Positions 9,116 to 18,719 are shown, counted from the stretch's first letter. The stretch: DNA of 53,327 bases from Spirochaetales bacterium (GCA_017540815.1 JAFYAI010000130.1:1-53327); one strand, 5' to 3'. Program-made: numbers and translations. Notes: a model not told the origin generated them from the letters alone.

Positions 9116-9580
9116 ATGCCAAAGATCAAAGTCAAAAAATTTGAAAAATACGAATTCTTATACGAAACAACAATCAATGTCAGAGACATCAACTACGGCG
9201 GACATCTGAGCAACGATTCTGTCGTTGGACTGATGCACGAAGCAAGGATTAACATGCTCAATCAAATGGGATGTTCAGAGCTGGATCTCGGAGACGGCAA
9301 GACAGGGCTCATTATGTCTGATCTCGCTGTGTCATTCAAGGCTGAAGGGTTTATGCTGGACAAGATCGGGATCTTCACTCACATCGACGAGATAAACGAT
9401 GCTACATTCCGTATATTTTACAAGATAATGCGTGGCGACACTGTGCTTGTGCTGGCTGAGACCGGTATGGTTGCATATAATTATATACAGAAGCAGATCG
9501 GCGAAGTCCCGATAGAATTTCTAAACAAATTAAAAACAGTCTGCGGAGAATCAGTATCAGAATTCCTGAGCAGGAGATGA
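9116..9580 (+). CDS. Acyl-CoA thioesterase-like protein, hotdog fold
   Basis: 154 aa. The segment INVRDINYGGHLSNDSVVGL resembles the 4-hydroxybenzoyl-CoA/YbgC-FadM thioesterases, whose active-site signature is RxxDxDxxGHxNN. The length fits one hotdog domain. CGGAGTT precedes the ATG. A short inverted repeat (CCGAT...ATCGG, 9092-9107) overlaps this ribosome-binding site and could fold at the 5' end of the mRNA. It is divergent from ftsH and stands alone. Probable role: hydrolysis of short or medium acyl-CoA/ACP thioesters in the cytoplasm; the substrate cannot be told. Confidence 0.85.
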   Translation: MPKIKVKKFEKYEFLYETTINVRDINYGGHLSNDSVVGLMHEARINMLNQMGCSELDLGDGKTGLIMSDLAVSFKAEGFMLDKIGIFTHIDEINDATFRIFYKIMRGDTVLVLAETGMVAYNYIQKQIGEVPIEFLNKLKTVCGESVSEFLSRR

Positions 9581-9669
9581 ATATATCTTTGATAAATATC
9601 TGTTAAAAAATATCTCTTTATAGTGATATAAATCTAAAATGATATAAAATCAGAAAAAAAACGAGACTT

Positions 9670-9729
9670 AATTACAATATCAACCGAATTTCACCGGTTT
9701 AATGCCGATTTCGATTTGATATTGTAATT
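9670..9729. repeat. 14-bp perfect inverted repeat in a convergent intergenic region
   Basis: AATTACAATATCAA (9670-9683) is the exact reverse complement of 9716-9729. The 32-base centre includes a smaller AACCG/CGGTT pair. It lies between the 3' ends of the thioesterase gene (plus) and the FGE-like gene (minus). No T run follows on either strand, so it is not a typical terminator. Confidence 0.7.
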
Positions 9730-9834
9730 GTTCAGCAGAGCTCTTTCCCTCCCAAGAAAAAACTTCATAAAGAATAAATAACATAGTTGAATTTAATTGT
9801 CAATAGAAAAATAGTTTTTTTGGAAGAAATGTGA

Positions 9835-12453
9835 TTAATTACCCATTATTGCGATACTTCCGGTATTGCGTGCCAATCTGAGCCCCACATTTCTGAATTT
9901 TCGTGTCGGATAATCCGAACTTCGATACCCTATTGTGCCGTTAGCACCATAAGAGTCGAATGCACCGCCGCGATTAACACGCATTTTCCCTGACTTTGGT
10001 CCTGTAGGATTAACCTGATTATCCTTATAATACTCTGCACCATACCAATCCCAGCACCACTCCCAAACATTACCGGACATATCTGTCAATCCCATCTCAT
10101 TGCGGGACTTCAATTCGACCTGATGAGTTCTGCCTTCCGAATTGCTCTCATACCACGACACATCGTCAAGTTCACCGATGCCGCTGTATAATGACGGAGA
10201 TTTCGCAGTTCCGATAATACCGCCTCGTGCGGCATATTCCCATTCTGCTTCGGTCGGCAGCCGATAGCCGTCAGCCGATTGATCCCATTCTACATTAGTC
10301 GTATCGCCCCAATATGCCGGATCAGTCTGACCATTGACCGCATAGCAAGGTCTTAATCCCCGATGAATGCTAAGCATATTGCAGTATCGCACGGCATCAA
10401 TCCAACTGATGCTCTCCACAGGCAAGAGATCGGCATCCTCACCTTCGGCCGCATTCTGATAATGCGAAGGATTACTGTCCATGATACTCGCCCACTCCCG
10501 CTGCGTCACAGGTGTTATACCGATTGAGAATGAGTCTACCGTCACGGAATGAGGCTTATTCGCAGCCACGCCGTATTTAGAGTCATCACCCATGATGAAT
10601 GTGCCGCCCTGTATATCGGCAAACGCACCGACAATCACATTGCGAGTCTCAACAGCTGCTCTGTCTCCGCTGCGGACAAGGCGTATTCCGCGGTTATCAT
10701 CTGTATCATAAGGGAAATCACTGCCGTCTGATGTAACCTGACACGCATCCTCTTCGAGATTCCAGGCACCGCCGCATGCCACTCTGTATAGTCCGCTCTC
10801 AGCACCAAGCAGCGGCGTATCTGCGTCTATATTCTCTGAATACCAATCCCAGCACCACTGCTGCACATTACCACTCATATCATACAAACCTATCGAATTT
10901 GCTTTTTTTCGACCGACATGATGCGTTCCATATCCTCGTGTTCCGGCAGCAATTACACGCTTGCCAAATCCACCGTGGATATTACGCCAATACCAGCCAA
11001 CTTCATCAAGGCTGTCACTGCCGGCATATTTGAACTTCCACGCTTCATTATCTGCATCTGCACCTCGTGCAGCATATTCCCATTCAATGCGTGTCGGCAG
11101 CCGATAGCCGTTCTTATTAAAGTCAGCAGTCACATTCGCACTGCGGATAGAGCGGAATGCTTCATCCCGCACAATGTCAGTTATAGTATAAACAGGCTCT
11201 AACCCCATTTGTCGGCTATACTCATTACAAAAGAATACCGCATCGAACCAGCTGACACTCTCTACAGGCCGCATATTGGGCTCTTCGTCACGGAGCAGCT
11301 TATCGAAGTCACTGCTTCTCGCACAGTAACTCGGCGACGGATTGCAGTCTGCACAGTGAGACATAATATCGCGATACAGATCTATCGTGACAGGATATTT
11401 GCTGATATAATACTCTTCGATACGGACAGTGCCTCTCGCTTCGGAGAATGCTCCTTTCGTATCGGTGCATTTGACTGACGCAGCAGGGATGCGGACAAAT
11501 CCGTCACCAGCAGACATCTGATCGTCCTGCAAATCTTCTCCTTCCCAATTATCCTCTAAGTCGTTCCTAACCACTCGGAAGCCGTAATTCAAAAATCTGT
11601 CAGACGGACTAACGCTGCCTCTGGCAGTGACGGCACATGCGAACGGAGCATCAGACCAGCTGCCGCCTCTTATCACATTACGGCTGCCTTCAGCCGGCCC
11701 GTCGCCGCCGACACTTGCATCCAACTTTGACGCATATTTATCCCAGCACATTTCGGCGGCGTTTCCGCTCATATCAAAGAGTTCTAACGCATTGGAGAAT
11801 CTCTTACCTACATGATGAGTTCCGTAGCCGATGTGTCCGGCTCCTATCGCATAACCGGCATTCTCCTTATACCATGCCACATCATAGACGGCATTGCTGC
11901 CGCTGTAAACATCATTCCAAGTATCAGATGACTGATTGCCGCCTCGTGCAGCGTATTCCCATTCAATCTCTGTCGGCAGCCGATAGCCGTTCCTGCTAAA
12001 GTCAGCTTTAACGACTGCTTTTATAATGTGCCTTGCCGAATCACGCACAATATTGCTCATTGTGTAGACAGGCTCAAGTCTGTCATACTTGCTGTAAGCA
12101 TTACAAAAATACACAGCGTCATACCAGGTGATATTCTCGACCGGACGATGAGTCTCCGATTCGCCATCAACGGCAGGGAACTGCCCGTCAGTAATGACAC
12201 AGCCCGACGGATTGCTGTTGACCTTGCTGTCTCCGAACAGGACTGTAGCATAGAGAGCCTGCGTTACCTCATATCGGCTCATGTAGAATGACTTGACATT
12301 GACGAAGCCACGCTCTTCTGTGAATGCACCTTCCGTTTCATTGCACTCCACTCTGCCATGCGGCACATGCACAAAGTCAAATTTGACACTATCCGCAGTC
12401 TTTACTTTCCTGACAGCGGCGGCAGTCTTAGTCCGCACAACGCGGAATCCCAT
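9835..12453 (-). CDS. Distal segment of the five-module FGE-like protein, separated from its 5' part by a TGA
   Basis: This frame is the direct in-phase continuation of the gene starting at 15417; the distance 15417-12453 is a multiple of three. I translated 12454-12618 and found no other stop: EWGQSTSG... RICRGGSWFRNENYC completes module 2. The first ATG after the TGA (12453) has no ribosome-binding site, so independent translation is doubtful. It holds three complete FGE-sulfatase (SUMF1) modules, at about full-frame residues 1010-1295, 1304-1585 and 1592-1855. Each has the family landmarks YRLPTEIEWEYAARGG, GNV..W and RGGSW...GFRVVR. None has the first active-site Cys of true formylglycine-generating enzymes. 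The frame is intact over 872 codons, so the interruption is recent, tolerated, read through or a sequence error. Confidence 0.7.
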   Translation of the reverse strand: MGFRVVRTKTAAAVRKVKTADSVKFDFVHVPHGRVECNETEGAFTEERGFVNVKSFYMSRYEVTQALYATVLFGDSKVNSNPSGCVITDGQFPAVDGESETHRPVENITWYDAVYFCNAYSKYDRLEPVYTMSNIVRDSARHIIKAVVKADFSRNGYRLPTEIEWEYAARGGNQSSDTWNDVYSGSNAVYDVAWYKENAGYAIGAGHIGYGTHHVGKRFSNALELFDMSGNAAEMCWDKYASKLDASVGGDGPAEGSRNVIRGGSWSDAPFACAVTARGSVSPSDRFLNYGFRVVRNDLEDNWEGEDLQDDQMSAGDGFVRIPAASVKCTDTKGAFSEARGTVRIEEYYISKYPVTIDLYRDIMSHCADCNPSPSYCARSSDFDKLLRDEEPNMRPVESVSWFDAVFFCNEYSRQMGLEPVYTITDIVRDEAFRSIRSANVTADFNKNGYRLPTRIEWEYAARGADADNEAWKFKYAGSDSLDEVGWYWRNIHGGFGKRVIAAGTRGYGTHHVGRKKANSIGLYDMSGNVQQWCWDWYSENIDADTPLLGAESGLYRVACGGAWNLEEDACQVTSDGSDFPYDTDDNRGIRLVRSGDRAAVETRNVIVGAFADIQGGTFIMGDDSKYGVAANKPHSVTVDSFSIGITPVTQREWASIMDSNPSHYQNAAEGEDADLLPVESISWIDAVRYCNMLSIHRGLRPCYAVNGQTDPAYWGDTTNVEWDQSADGYRLPTEAEWEYAARGGIIGTAKSPSLYSGIGELDDVSWYESNSEGRTHQVELKSRNEMGLTDMSGNVWEWCWDWYGAEYYKDNQVNPTGPKSGKMRVNRGGAFDSYGANGTIGYRSSDYPTRKFRNVGLRLARNTGSIAIMGN

Positions 12454-12618
12454 ATCACTTGCCCACTGATCAGGCAGCCAGTCGTTGCGGCTAAGCGTCT
12501 TACAATAATTCTCATTGCGGAACCAGCTGCCACCGCGACAAATCCGATATTCTTTGCGGGCGATACCCGGTCGGGATGTCTTGCGGGCTGTCGTTCCCGA
12601 TGTGCTCTGACCCCACTC

Positions 12619-12621
12619 TCA
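12619..12621 (-). other. In-frame TGA interrupting the FGE-like gene
   Basis: The codon follows GNV in the GNVxEW motif of module 2. The same position is S, A, Q and W in the other four modules, so a G-to-A change from TGG, or a TCA-to-TGA change, would explain it. The frame is open on both sides. The gene's own terminal stop is TAA at 9835-9837. Confidence 0.85.
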
Positions 12622-15417
12622 AACATTGCCGCTTATATCGTATATACCTAAACTGTTCGGACGGAGCATACCGACTTCGTGTGTACCGTAACCGGCCTTG
12701 CCGCGACCTACTCTGTCTCCGGCATTATTCAGATACCACGATACTCCGTCAGGATTATCACTGCCTGCATAGACGGCATTCCATTCTTTGGCATTATTAG
12801 GATTAGCTCCGCGTGCGGCGTATTCCCATTCTATCTCACTCGGCAAGCGGAATCCGTCTTTGCTCGTATCGACAGTGACATTGGCACTGATGATATGCTT
12901 ATCCTTATTCCTGATAATGTTGCTTATCGTATAAGCCTCTTTGTAGCCCATCAGGCGGCTGTACACATTACAGAAGAATACAGCATCATACCATGTGACA
13001 TACTCAACAGGTCGAAGCAATGGAATCTCATCAGCAGCCGGTATATGCACACCGTTATCAGCCGCACAGAATGAAGGATCCGCATTAACATCCGCCTCAT
13101 CTCGCAGCACATATCTGTAGAGGATCTGACTGACAGGATAAAGTGACATATAGTAGTCACCGATTGTCACTTCCTCAAGTCCTGCAAATGCACCAACTTC
13201 CTCATTAGGGCGGAATGTTCTACCATGGATAAGTTTGAAGTCGCCATTGAGAACAACTTTTGGAGACAATCGCTCATCCGTCTGAATAGTCGTCCTCACA
13301 AGGCGGAATCCCAACCCGTCGTAAGTGTGGCTCTGACCTTTCCATCGATCAGAATAATCCCGATAAGTGATCTCACAAGCCTCCGCATCGTTGTGCCAGT
13401 TGCCTCCGCAGATGACACGCATCGCATTAACGCTCTGGATATTCTTATCTTTGGTTGACTTACCGCTGCGACTGTCGCGAACCTCATCCCAACACCACTC
13501 CGACACATTGCCGCTCATATCGAATATACCGAGGCTGTTCGGCTTATGAAGTGCAGCCTGATGTGAGCCATAGCCGGGGTTACCCTCTCCACGCAGGGCA
13601 GCATTATCATAGAACCAGCCGACTGTCCCCAAGTCATCATCTCCGCTGTAGATGTGATTCCAATCCTGCTTGTTGGTCGGATCACCGCCGCGGGCCGCCA
13701 GTTCCCATTCCGCTTCAGTCGGCAGCCGATAACCGTTTTTGGAGAAGTCAGCAGTGACTATCGCACTGATTATGTGCTTATTCTCATCCCGCTTAATATT
13801 CTTAATCGTATAAACTTCATCAAGACATTCACGGCGGCTGTAAGCATTGCAGAAATACAGTGCATCATACCAAGTTACGCAGTCCACAGGCCGCTGATCA
13901 ACCTTCTCCTCATCGAATGGCACAACCTCGACATTCTTAGGACTGTTGTAGCTCGGAGTTGGGTCGGCATCCTCATCATGGGCGAGGACACGCCTATACA
14001 ATGCCTGAGTCACCTCATACTTACAGATATAATACTCCGGGATAGTTACGCTGTCCGCCCCTTCTTTGAATGCCCCTGCTTTCTGATCCGGCTTGAATGT
14101 CACGCCTCTGACACGAACGAAATCAGAATCCGGCACATTGATATAATTGCGGCGGTTCTTAGGAATTTCAGCAATATATGATTCACCTTCCGCCGTCGGC
14201 ACAATTGTGCGATCAAGTTCTATCTCATCACGAATCTTTTTCTTTGCGTCAGATTTGCGATGATAGAAATCTCCGAAATGCTTGCCTGATTTCCAAGCAG
14301 CGATACGGCTTCGCATTTTTGCTACATCAGCAGTGAACCTCATTCCGGCAGACAGAGCAAATGATATTTTAGTATCGTTAGAAGCATAATAAAAATCACC
14401 GCCATTCGGAGATACCAAAAATGAAGGCTCAACATACAGCGACAGAGACTGAATATAAGGGAACAGATTAAGTCTCATACCGAAATTAAGATTCGGTAAA
14501 AAGTTTCCTCCATAATCAAACAGAAAATCTGTCTTTAAGAACAAATCCATTGAAACATAGAAATTCTCAGGACCTACATAAAGCCTAAAGTCAAATCCGG
14601 GACCCAATAAAAATGAGTCTCCCTCGAATAAATTGTTCCCTTTGGAAAAAACTGACATACCGGATGACAATGTTACCTTAAACAACCCATAAATATCATA
14701 TCCGAATGTGAAGTAATTCCGCAGAAACATTTCTTGTAAACCTAAAGAATTATCCTGCAGTTTTGCCCAATATTCGATTTCTGATTGATAATACAATAAC
14801 CAATACTGAACTCTTGCACCCAATGCTATTGATCCATTCATGCGGATAAAATCATTCAACATCTGCGAACAGTTATTCAGTACTAAAGGAGTATAGTTAT
14901 AATCCAAAAATCCGTAAAATCCGCACTGCTGTGCGAACTCTGATTTAGTTAGTTTTTTTCTCGGCTGAGGGGTTTCTTCAACAGTTTCATCATCTTGAGA
15001 TTCCTCTTCCTGCTCAATTTCTTCAATATTAGGCTCATTAATCGGCTCTTTTTTTCGTTTCACCGATTTAGTCGGTTTTGTCTTGACATTATCATCTTTG
15101 CCTTTGTCCTTAGACGGAGCTGCTTTTTGTGGCACAATTGTGACATCGGCAGTCTCATCATTCAGTACTTCGTCATTCTGAGTTTCATCCTTCGCAGGCT
15201 TTTTTTTCTGCGGTTTCTCTTTCACTTTTTTCTCTTTCTGCTTCTTTTCTTTTTGTTTCTTCTCCTTATCAGCCTTGTATTTGAATTTACTCTTGCTGTT
15301 CTTGCCGCCTATTATGATAAGATCGGCTGTTGCATCCACAACCACACGGCTCTCAGCCCAACAGAACTGCGAGAGCAGCAGAATAGTTACGATATATATG
15401 TATAATCTTTTCTTCAT
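12619..15417 (-). CDS. Exported protein: signal peptide, charged linker, beta-barrel and FGE-like modules (5' part of a 1860-codon frame)
   Basis: 932 codons to the TGA. Sec signal at residues 1-21. A Lys/Glu repeat region (about 45-145, KEKKQKEKK type) could span the periplasm or cell wall. A roughly 210-residue set of aromatic-ended strands (about 160-375; YGFLDYNYTP to ALSAGMRF) looks like a small outer-membrane barrel. FGE-sulfatase module 1 is at about 428-715 and module 2 starts at about 724. Module signatures seen: VTQALYRRVL, YRLPTEAEWELAARGG, DMSGNVSEWCW, GFRLVR. Without read-through the product would end inside module 2. Known relatives with this fold include the Treponema denticola TvpA lectin-type surface protein; binding rather than catalysis is inferred because the catalytic Cys pair is incomplete. 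An AGGA site precedes the ATG. Confidence 0.8.
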   Translation of the reverse strand: MKKRLYIYIVTILLLSQFCWAESRVVVDATADLIIIGGKNSKSKFKYKADKEKKQKEKKQKEKKVKEKPQKKKPAKDETQNDEVLNDETADVTIVPQKAAPSKDKGKDDNVKTKPTKSVKRKKEPINEPNIEEIEQEEESQDDETVEETPQPRKKLTKSEFAQQCGFYGFLDYNYTPLVLNNCSQMLNDFIRMNGSIALGARVQYWLLYYQSEIEYWAKLQDNSLGLQEMFLRNYFTFGYDIYGLFKVTLSSGMSVFSKGNNLFEGDSFLLGPGFDFRLYVGPENFYVSMDLFLKTDFLFDYGGNFLPNLNFGMRLNLFPYIQSLSLYVEPSFLVSPNGGDFYYASNDTKISFALSAGMRFTADVAKMRSRIAAWKSGKHFGDFYHRKSDAKKKIRDEIELDRTIVPTAEGESYIAEIPKNRRNYINVPDSDFVRVRGVTFKPDQKAGAFKEGADSVTIPEYYICKYEVTQALYRRVLAHDEDADPTPSYNSPKNVEVVPFDEEKVDQRPVDCVTWYDALYFCNAYSRRECLDEVYTIKNIKRDENKHIISAIVTADFSKNGYRLPTEAEWELAARGGDPTNKQDWNHIYSGDDDLGTVGWFYDNAALRGEGNPGYGSHQAALHKPNSLGIFDMSGNVSEWCWDEVRDSRSGKSTKDKNIQSVNAMRVICGGNWHNDAEACEITYRDYSDRWKGQSHTYDGLGFRLVRTTIQTDERLSPKVVLNGDFKLIHGRTFRPNEEVGAFAGLEEVTIGDYYMSLYPVSQILYRYVLRDEADVNADPSFCAADNGVHIPAADEIPLLRPVEYVTWYDAVFFCNVYSRLMGYKEAYTISNIIRNKDKHIISANVTVDTSKDGFRLPSEIEWEYAARGANPNNAKEWNAVYAGSDNPDGVSWYLNNAGDRVGRGKAGYGTHEVGMLRPNSLGIYDISGNV

Positions 15418-15529
15418 AAATAATCCTAATTATATTATATTATTTATCGAAAGAAAAATCTATAAGATAAAATTTTTTTTACTAATGCTGGCATACTGTG
15501 AGCATTAATAAAATGGAAATAAAAAATTA

Positions 15530-15558
15530 TAGACAAAATCACAAAAATAGTGTAAAAT
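15530..15558 (+). promoter_or_regulatory. ileS promoter
   Basis: TAGACA (15530-15535), a 17-base spacer, TAAAAT (15553-15558). The expected transcript start is near 15565. An in-frame ATG at 15559 would lie at or before the transcription start, which decides for the ATG at 15595 as the ileS start. Confidence 0.7.
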
Positions 15559-15594
15559 ATGTCAAAATCATCAATAATATTGCAGGAGTCACTT

Positions 15595-18500
15595 ATGGCT
15601 TTTAAAGATGTAGATAAGCAGGTTAATTTTCCTAAACTAGAAGAAAAAGTTCTTGAAACTTGGAAAAAAGATAAACTTTTCGAGAAATCACTGAAAAAAA
15701 ACGAGAATAACGAAAGTTATATTTTCTACGACGGACCTCCGTTCGCAACGGGATTGCCACATTACGGACATATCCTGCCCGGAACTATCAAAGATATAAT
15801 CCCCAGATACCAGACTATGAAAGGCAAATATGTAGCCCGCAAATGGGGCTGGGACTGCCACGGCTTGCCTGTCGAGAATCTCATCGAGAAAGAGCTGAAC
15901 CTCAACAGTAAGAAAGAAATCCTCAGCTACGGTATCGACAAGTTCAACGAGGCTTGCCGCAACTCCGTTCTGCGATATACTTCGGAATGGGAGAAAACCA
16001 TCGAAAGAATGGGACGCTGGGTTGACTTCCGCAACTCATACCGCACGATGGATCCCAAATACATGGAGTCCATTTGGTGGGTATTCAAGTCATTGTGGGA
16101 AAAGGGCTTAATCTATGAGGGATTCAAGATACTGCCGTATTGTCCGCGATGCACGACTCCGCTGTCTAACTTCGAGACTAATCAGGGCTATAAAGATGTG
16201 CAGGATCCTGCTGTAACTATCGCATTCAAACTCAAAGATGAGGATAACACATACATCCTTGCATGGACAACTACTCCGTGGACGCTGCCGTCCAATACGG
16301 GTCTTGCTGTCGGCAAAGACATCGAATATGTCAAAGTCAAAGACGGTGACAAATATTACATCCTCGCGGCAGACTTGCTCGGCCGATACTACAAAGATGT
16401 TGGCCGTGTTGAGATTGCAGCACGATTCAAAGGACCGGAACTTGTCGGCAAGAAGTATGAGCCTCTCTTCCCGTATTTTGCACATCTTGAGAATGAGGGA
16501 GCATTCCGGGTTGTCATCGGTCACCATGTTACAACCGAGTCAGGAACAGGTATCGTTCATATTGCACCGGGATTTGGTGAAGACGATGCGGAGATCGGAC
16601 GCAAAGAAGGTCTGCCGGCACTTTGTCCGATTGATCAGGAAGCCAGATTCACAGACGAAGTGCCTGACTACAAAGGCATACAGGTTAAGAAAGCCGACAA
16701 AGACATTATCAAGCGGCTCAAAGCGGAAGGCAAGTTAATCCGACAGGAGACATATCAGCACTCGTATCCGCACTGCTGGCGATGTGACGAACCGCTTATC
16801 TATCGTGCAGTATCGAGCTGGTTTGTAAACATTCAGAAGATTAAAGATAAAATGATCGCTGCCAATGAAAAAATCAACTGGATGCCGGATCATATCAAGC
16901 ACGGTCGATTCGGTAAGTGGATCGAGCAGGCTAGAGACTGGGCGATTAGCCGAAACCGATATTGGGGATGTCCAATCCCTGTTTGGAAATGTGAAGAATG
17001 CGGCGAAGTTATCTGTGTAGGCAGCATTGAGGAACTGGAGAAACTGTCCGGCAGGAAGATTACCGATATACATAAACATTATGTAGATCCGATTACGCTG
17101 AAATGCAAATGCGGTCACGAGATGCACCGTGTCGATGAAGTGCTTGACTGCTGGTTCGAGTCAGGTTCAATGCCGTATGCTCAGGTTCATTATCCGTTCG
17201 AGAACAAAGAGAAGTTCGAGGCTAATTATCCTGCTGACTTCATCGCCGAAGGTCTTGACCAGACACGAGGCTGGTTCTATACACTCGTTGTGCTTGGTGC
17301 GGCATTGTTCGACAAGAACGCATTCAAGAATGTAGTCGTCAACGGACTCGTCCTTGCAGAAGACGGACGCAAAATGTCTAAGCGGCTGCGAAACTATCCT
17401 GACATTGACGAAGTATTCAACAAATACGGTGCTGATGCACTGCGATTGTATCTGATGAACTCCGCTGCTGTCAAGGCCGGAGACCTGCTGTTCAGTGAGA
17501 ATGGCATTACCGAGGTGCTGCGCAACTATCATCTGCCGCTGTGGAACTCGTATTCATTCTTCGTGACTTATGCCAATGTAGACGGCTGGACACCTGATCA
17601 AAAGGTAACGACATTTACCAATCCGCTGGATATATGGCTCAACAGTGTAACCGAGAAACTCGTCGCTGCAGTAGACGGTGCGTTGAGCAGTTATGATTTC
17701 CAGACTGCGATTAAGTGTCTCTACAAATATATCGATGATCTGACCAACTGGTACATTCGCCGAAGCCGACGACGATTCTGGAAGTCCGAGGACGACACCG
17801 ACAAGAAGGCAGCATACACGGCATTGTATAATGCACTGATGAAATTCACAGTGCTTGCCGCACCGATTGCACCGTATTTGTCGGACTACATCTATACTAA
17901 TCTGCGAACTGCCGATATGCCGGAGAGTGTGCATCTGTGCGACTATCCGACTGAGAATGCCGCTCTGCGTGTTAAGGAACTTGAAACCGAGATGGAGCTT
18001 GTTCAGAAGACCGTCGAAATGGGACGAAGTCTTCGGGCTAAGGTCGGCATTAACCTGCGAAAGCCGCTGGGAGCAGCATTCCTCATTACGAAGAATGACA
18101 CAGAGCGTGCACTTCTGCAGAAGATGGAGTCTATTATAAAGGAAGAACTCAATGTCAAGTCAGTTGTCTATGAAGGTGAAGAGGAGAAACTCGTCCACCT
18201 GTCATGCAAGGCTAACTTCCGCGTGCTTGGCAAGAAAGTCGGCAAAGATATGAAAGAAGTTGCAGGTCTCGTTGCCGCATTTACAGGAGCTGAGGCTAAC
18301 GCACTGGAGTCCGGCAATGCTGTCGAAGTCAAGCTGGCTAACGGCACAAGCTATAGTCTGACAAATGAGGATGTCATTGTAGAGCGTCAGGAAAAAGAAG
18401 GCTTGACTATCCTCAATGACGGATCTCTTACCATCGCACTTGACACCGTGCTGACGCAGGATCTGATCGACGAAGGCATTGTGCGAGAGTTTATCCGACA

Positions 18501-18714
18501 TATACAGAATCTGCGTAAAGACAGCGGATTGGATGTCACCGACCGCATTAAGATCCTCTACGATGCTCCGGCAGAAATCGCCAAAGCTATCGAGAGTCTG
18601 TCTAATGTTATCAAAGATGAAACTCTCGCCGTTGAGATCGCTGCTGACACATCTGCAAGCGTCGAAGCGGAAGTCGATGAGAAGAAGATCAAGATCGGGG
18701 TGATGAAGAAGTAA
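15595..18714 (+). CDS. ileS: Isoleucyl-tRNA synthetase, long eukaryote-like type
   Basis: 1039 aa from the ATG at 15595, which has CAGGAG 7 bases upstream. Charges tRNA-Ile with isoleucine in the cytoplasm and edits valine. The class I signatures are visible: GLPHYGHILPGT (HIGH variant, about residue 48) and GRKMSKR (about residue 595). GWDCHGLPVEN follows the first. The CP1 editing domain carries the TTPWTLPSN signature. Several Cys pairs (CPRC, CWRC, CEECG, CKCG) may bind zinc. The length, the CWFESGSMPYAQ region and the long C-terminal extension without a terminal zinc finger fit the type 2 enzymes, typical of eukaryotes and spirochaetes and known elsewhere for mupirocin resistance. Single gene with its own promoter and terminator. 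Confidence 0.97.
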   Translation: MAFKDVDKQVNFPKLEEKVLETWKKDKLFEKSLKKNENNESYIFYDGPPFATGLPHYGHILPGTIKDIIPRYQTMKGKYVARKWGWDCHGLPVENLIEKELNLNSKKEILSYGIDKFNEACRNSVLRYTSEWEKTIERMGRWVDFRNSYRTMDPKYMESIWWVFKSLWEKGLIYEGFKILPYCPRCTTPLSNFETNQGYKDVQDPAVTIAFKLKDEDNTYILAWTTTPWTLPSNTGLAVGKDIEYVKVKDGDKYYILAADLLGRYYKDVGRVEIAARFKGPELVGKKYEPLFPYFAHLENEGAFRVVIGHHVTTESGTGIVHIAPGFGEDDAEIGRKEGLPALCPIDQEARFTDEVPDYKGIQVKKADKDIIKRLKAEGKLIRQETYQHSYPHCWRCDEPLIYRAVSSWFVNIQKIKDKMIAANEKINWMPDHIKHGRFGKWIEQARDWAISRNRYWGCPIPVWKCEECGEVICVGSIEELEKLSGRKITDIHKHYVDPITLKCKCGHEMHRVDEVLDCWFESGSMPYAQVHYPFENKEKFEANYPADFIAEGLDQTRGWFYTLVVLGAALFDKNAFKNVVVNGLVLAEDGRKMSKRLRNYPDIDEVFNKYGADALRLYLMNSAAVKAGDLLFSENGITEVLRNYHLPLWNSYSFFVTYANVDGWTPDQKVTTFTNPLDIWLNSVTEKLVAAVDGALSSYDFQTAIKCLYKYIDDLTNWYIRRSRRRFWKSEDDTDKKAAYTALYNALMKFTVLAAPIAPYLSDYIYTNLRTADMPESVHLCDYPTENAALRVKELETEMELVQKTVEMGRSLRAKVGINLRKPLGAAFLITKNDTERALLQKMESIIKEELNVKSVVYEGEEEKLVHLSCKANFRVLGKKVGKDMKEVAGLVAAFTGAEANALESGNAVEVKLANGTSYSLTNEDVIVERQEKEGLTILNDGSLTIALDTVLTQDLIDEGIVREFIRHIQNLRKDSGLDVTDRIKILYDAPAEIAKAIESLSNVIKDETLAVEIAADTSASVEAEVDEKKIKIGVMKK

Positions 18715-18719
18715 AAGTA

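Noticed and set aside
9835..12621. UGA as selenocysteine or as tryptophan under an altered genetic code
   Set aside because: TGA is the normal stop of ftsH, znuA, znuC and the thioesterase gene, and the interrupted position is S, A, Q or W in sister modules, so selenocysteine has no functional logic. I saw no convincing SECIS hairpin directly after the TGA.
9835..15417. Diversity-generating retroelement with the FGE modules as variable target
   Set aside because: The fold matches known targets such as TvpA, but there is no reverse transcriptase, accessory gene or near-identical template repeat in the window.
15559..15594. Upstream ATG for ileS at 15559
   Set aside because: It lies directly after the -10 box, at or before the transcription start, and has no ribosome-binding site; the ATG at 15595 has CAGGAG and gives the usual N-terminus.
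15418..15594. T-box riboswitch upstream of ileS
   Set aside because: The distance from the predicted start to the ATG is only about 30 bases, far too short for a T-box leader.
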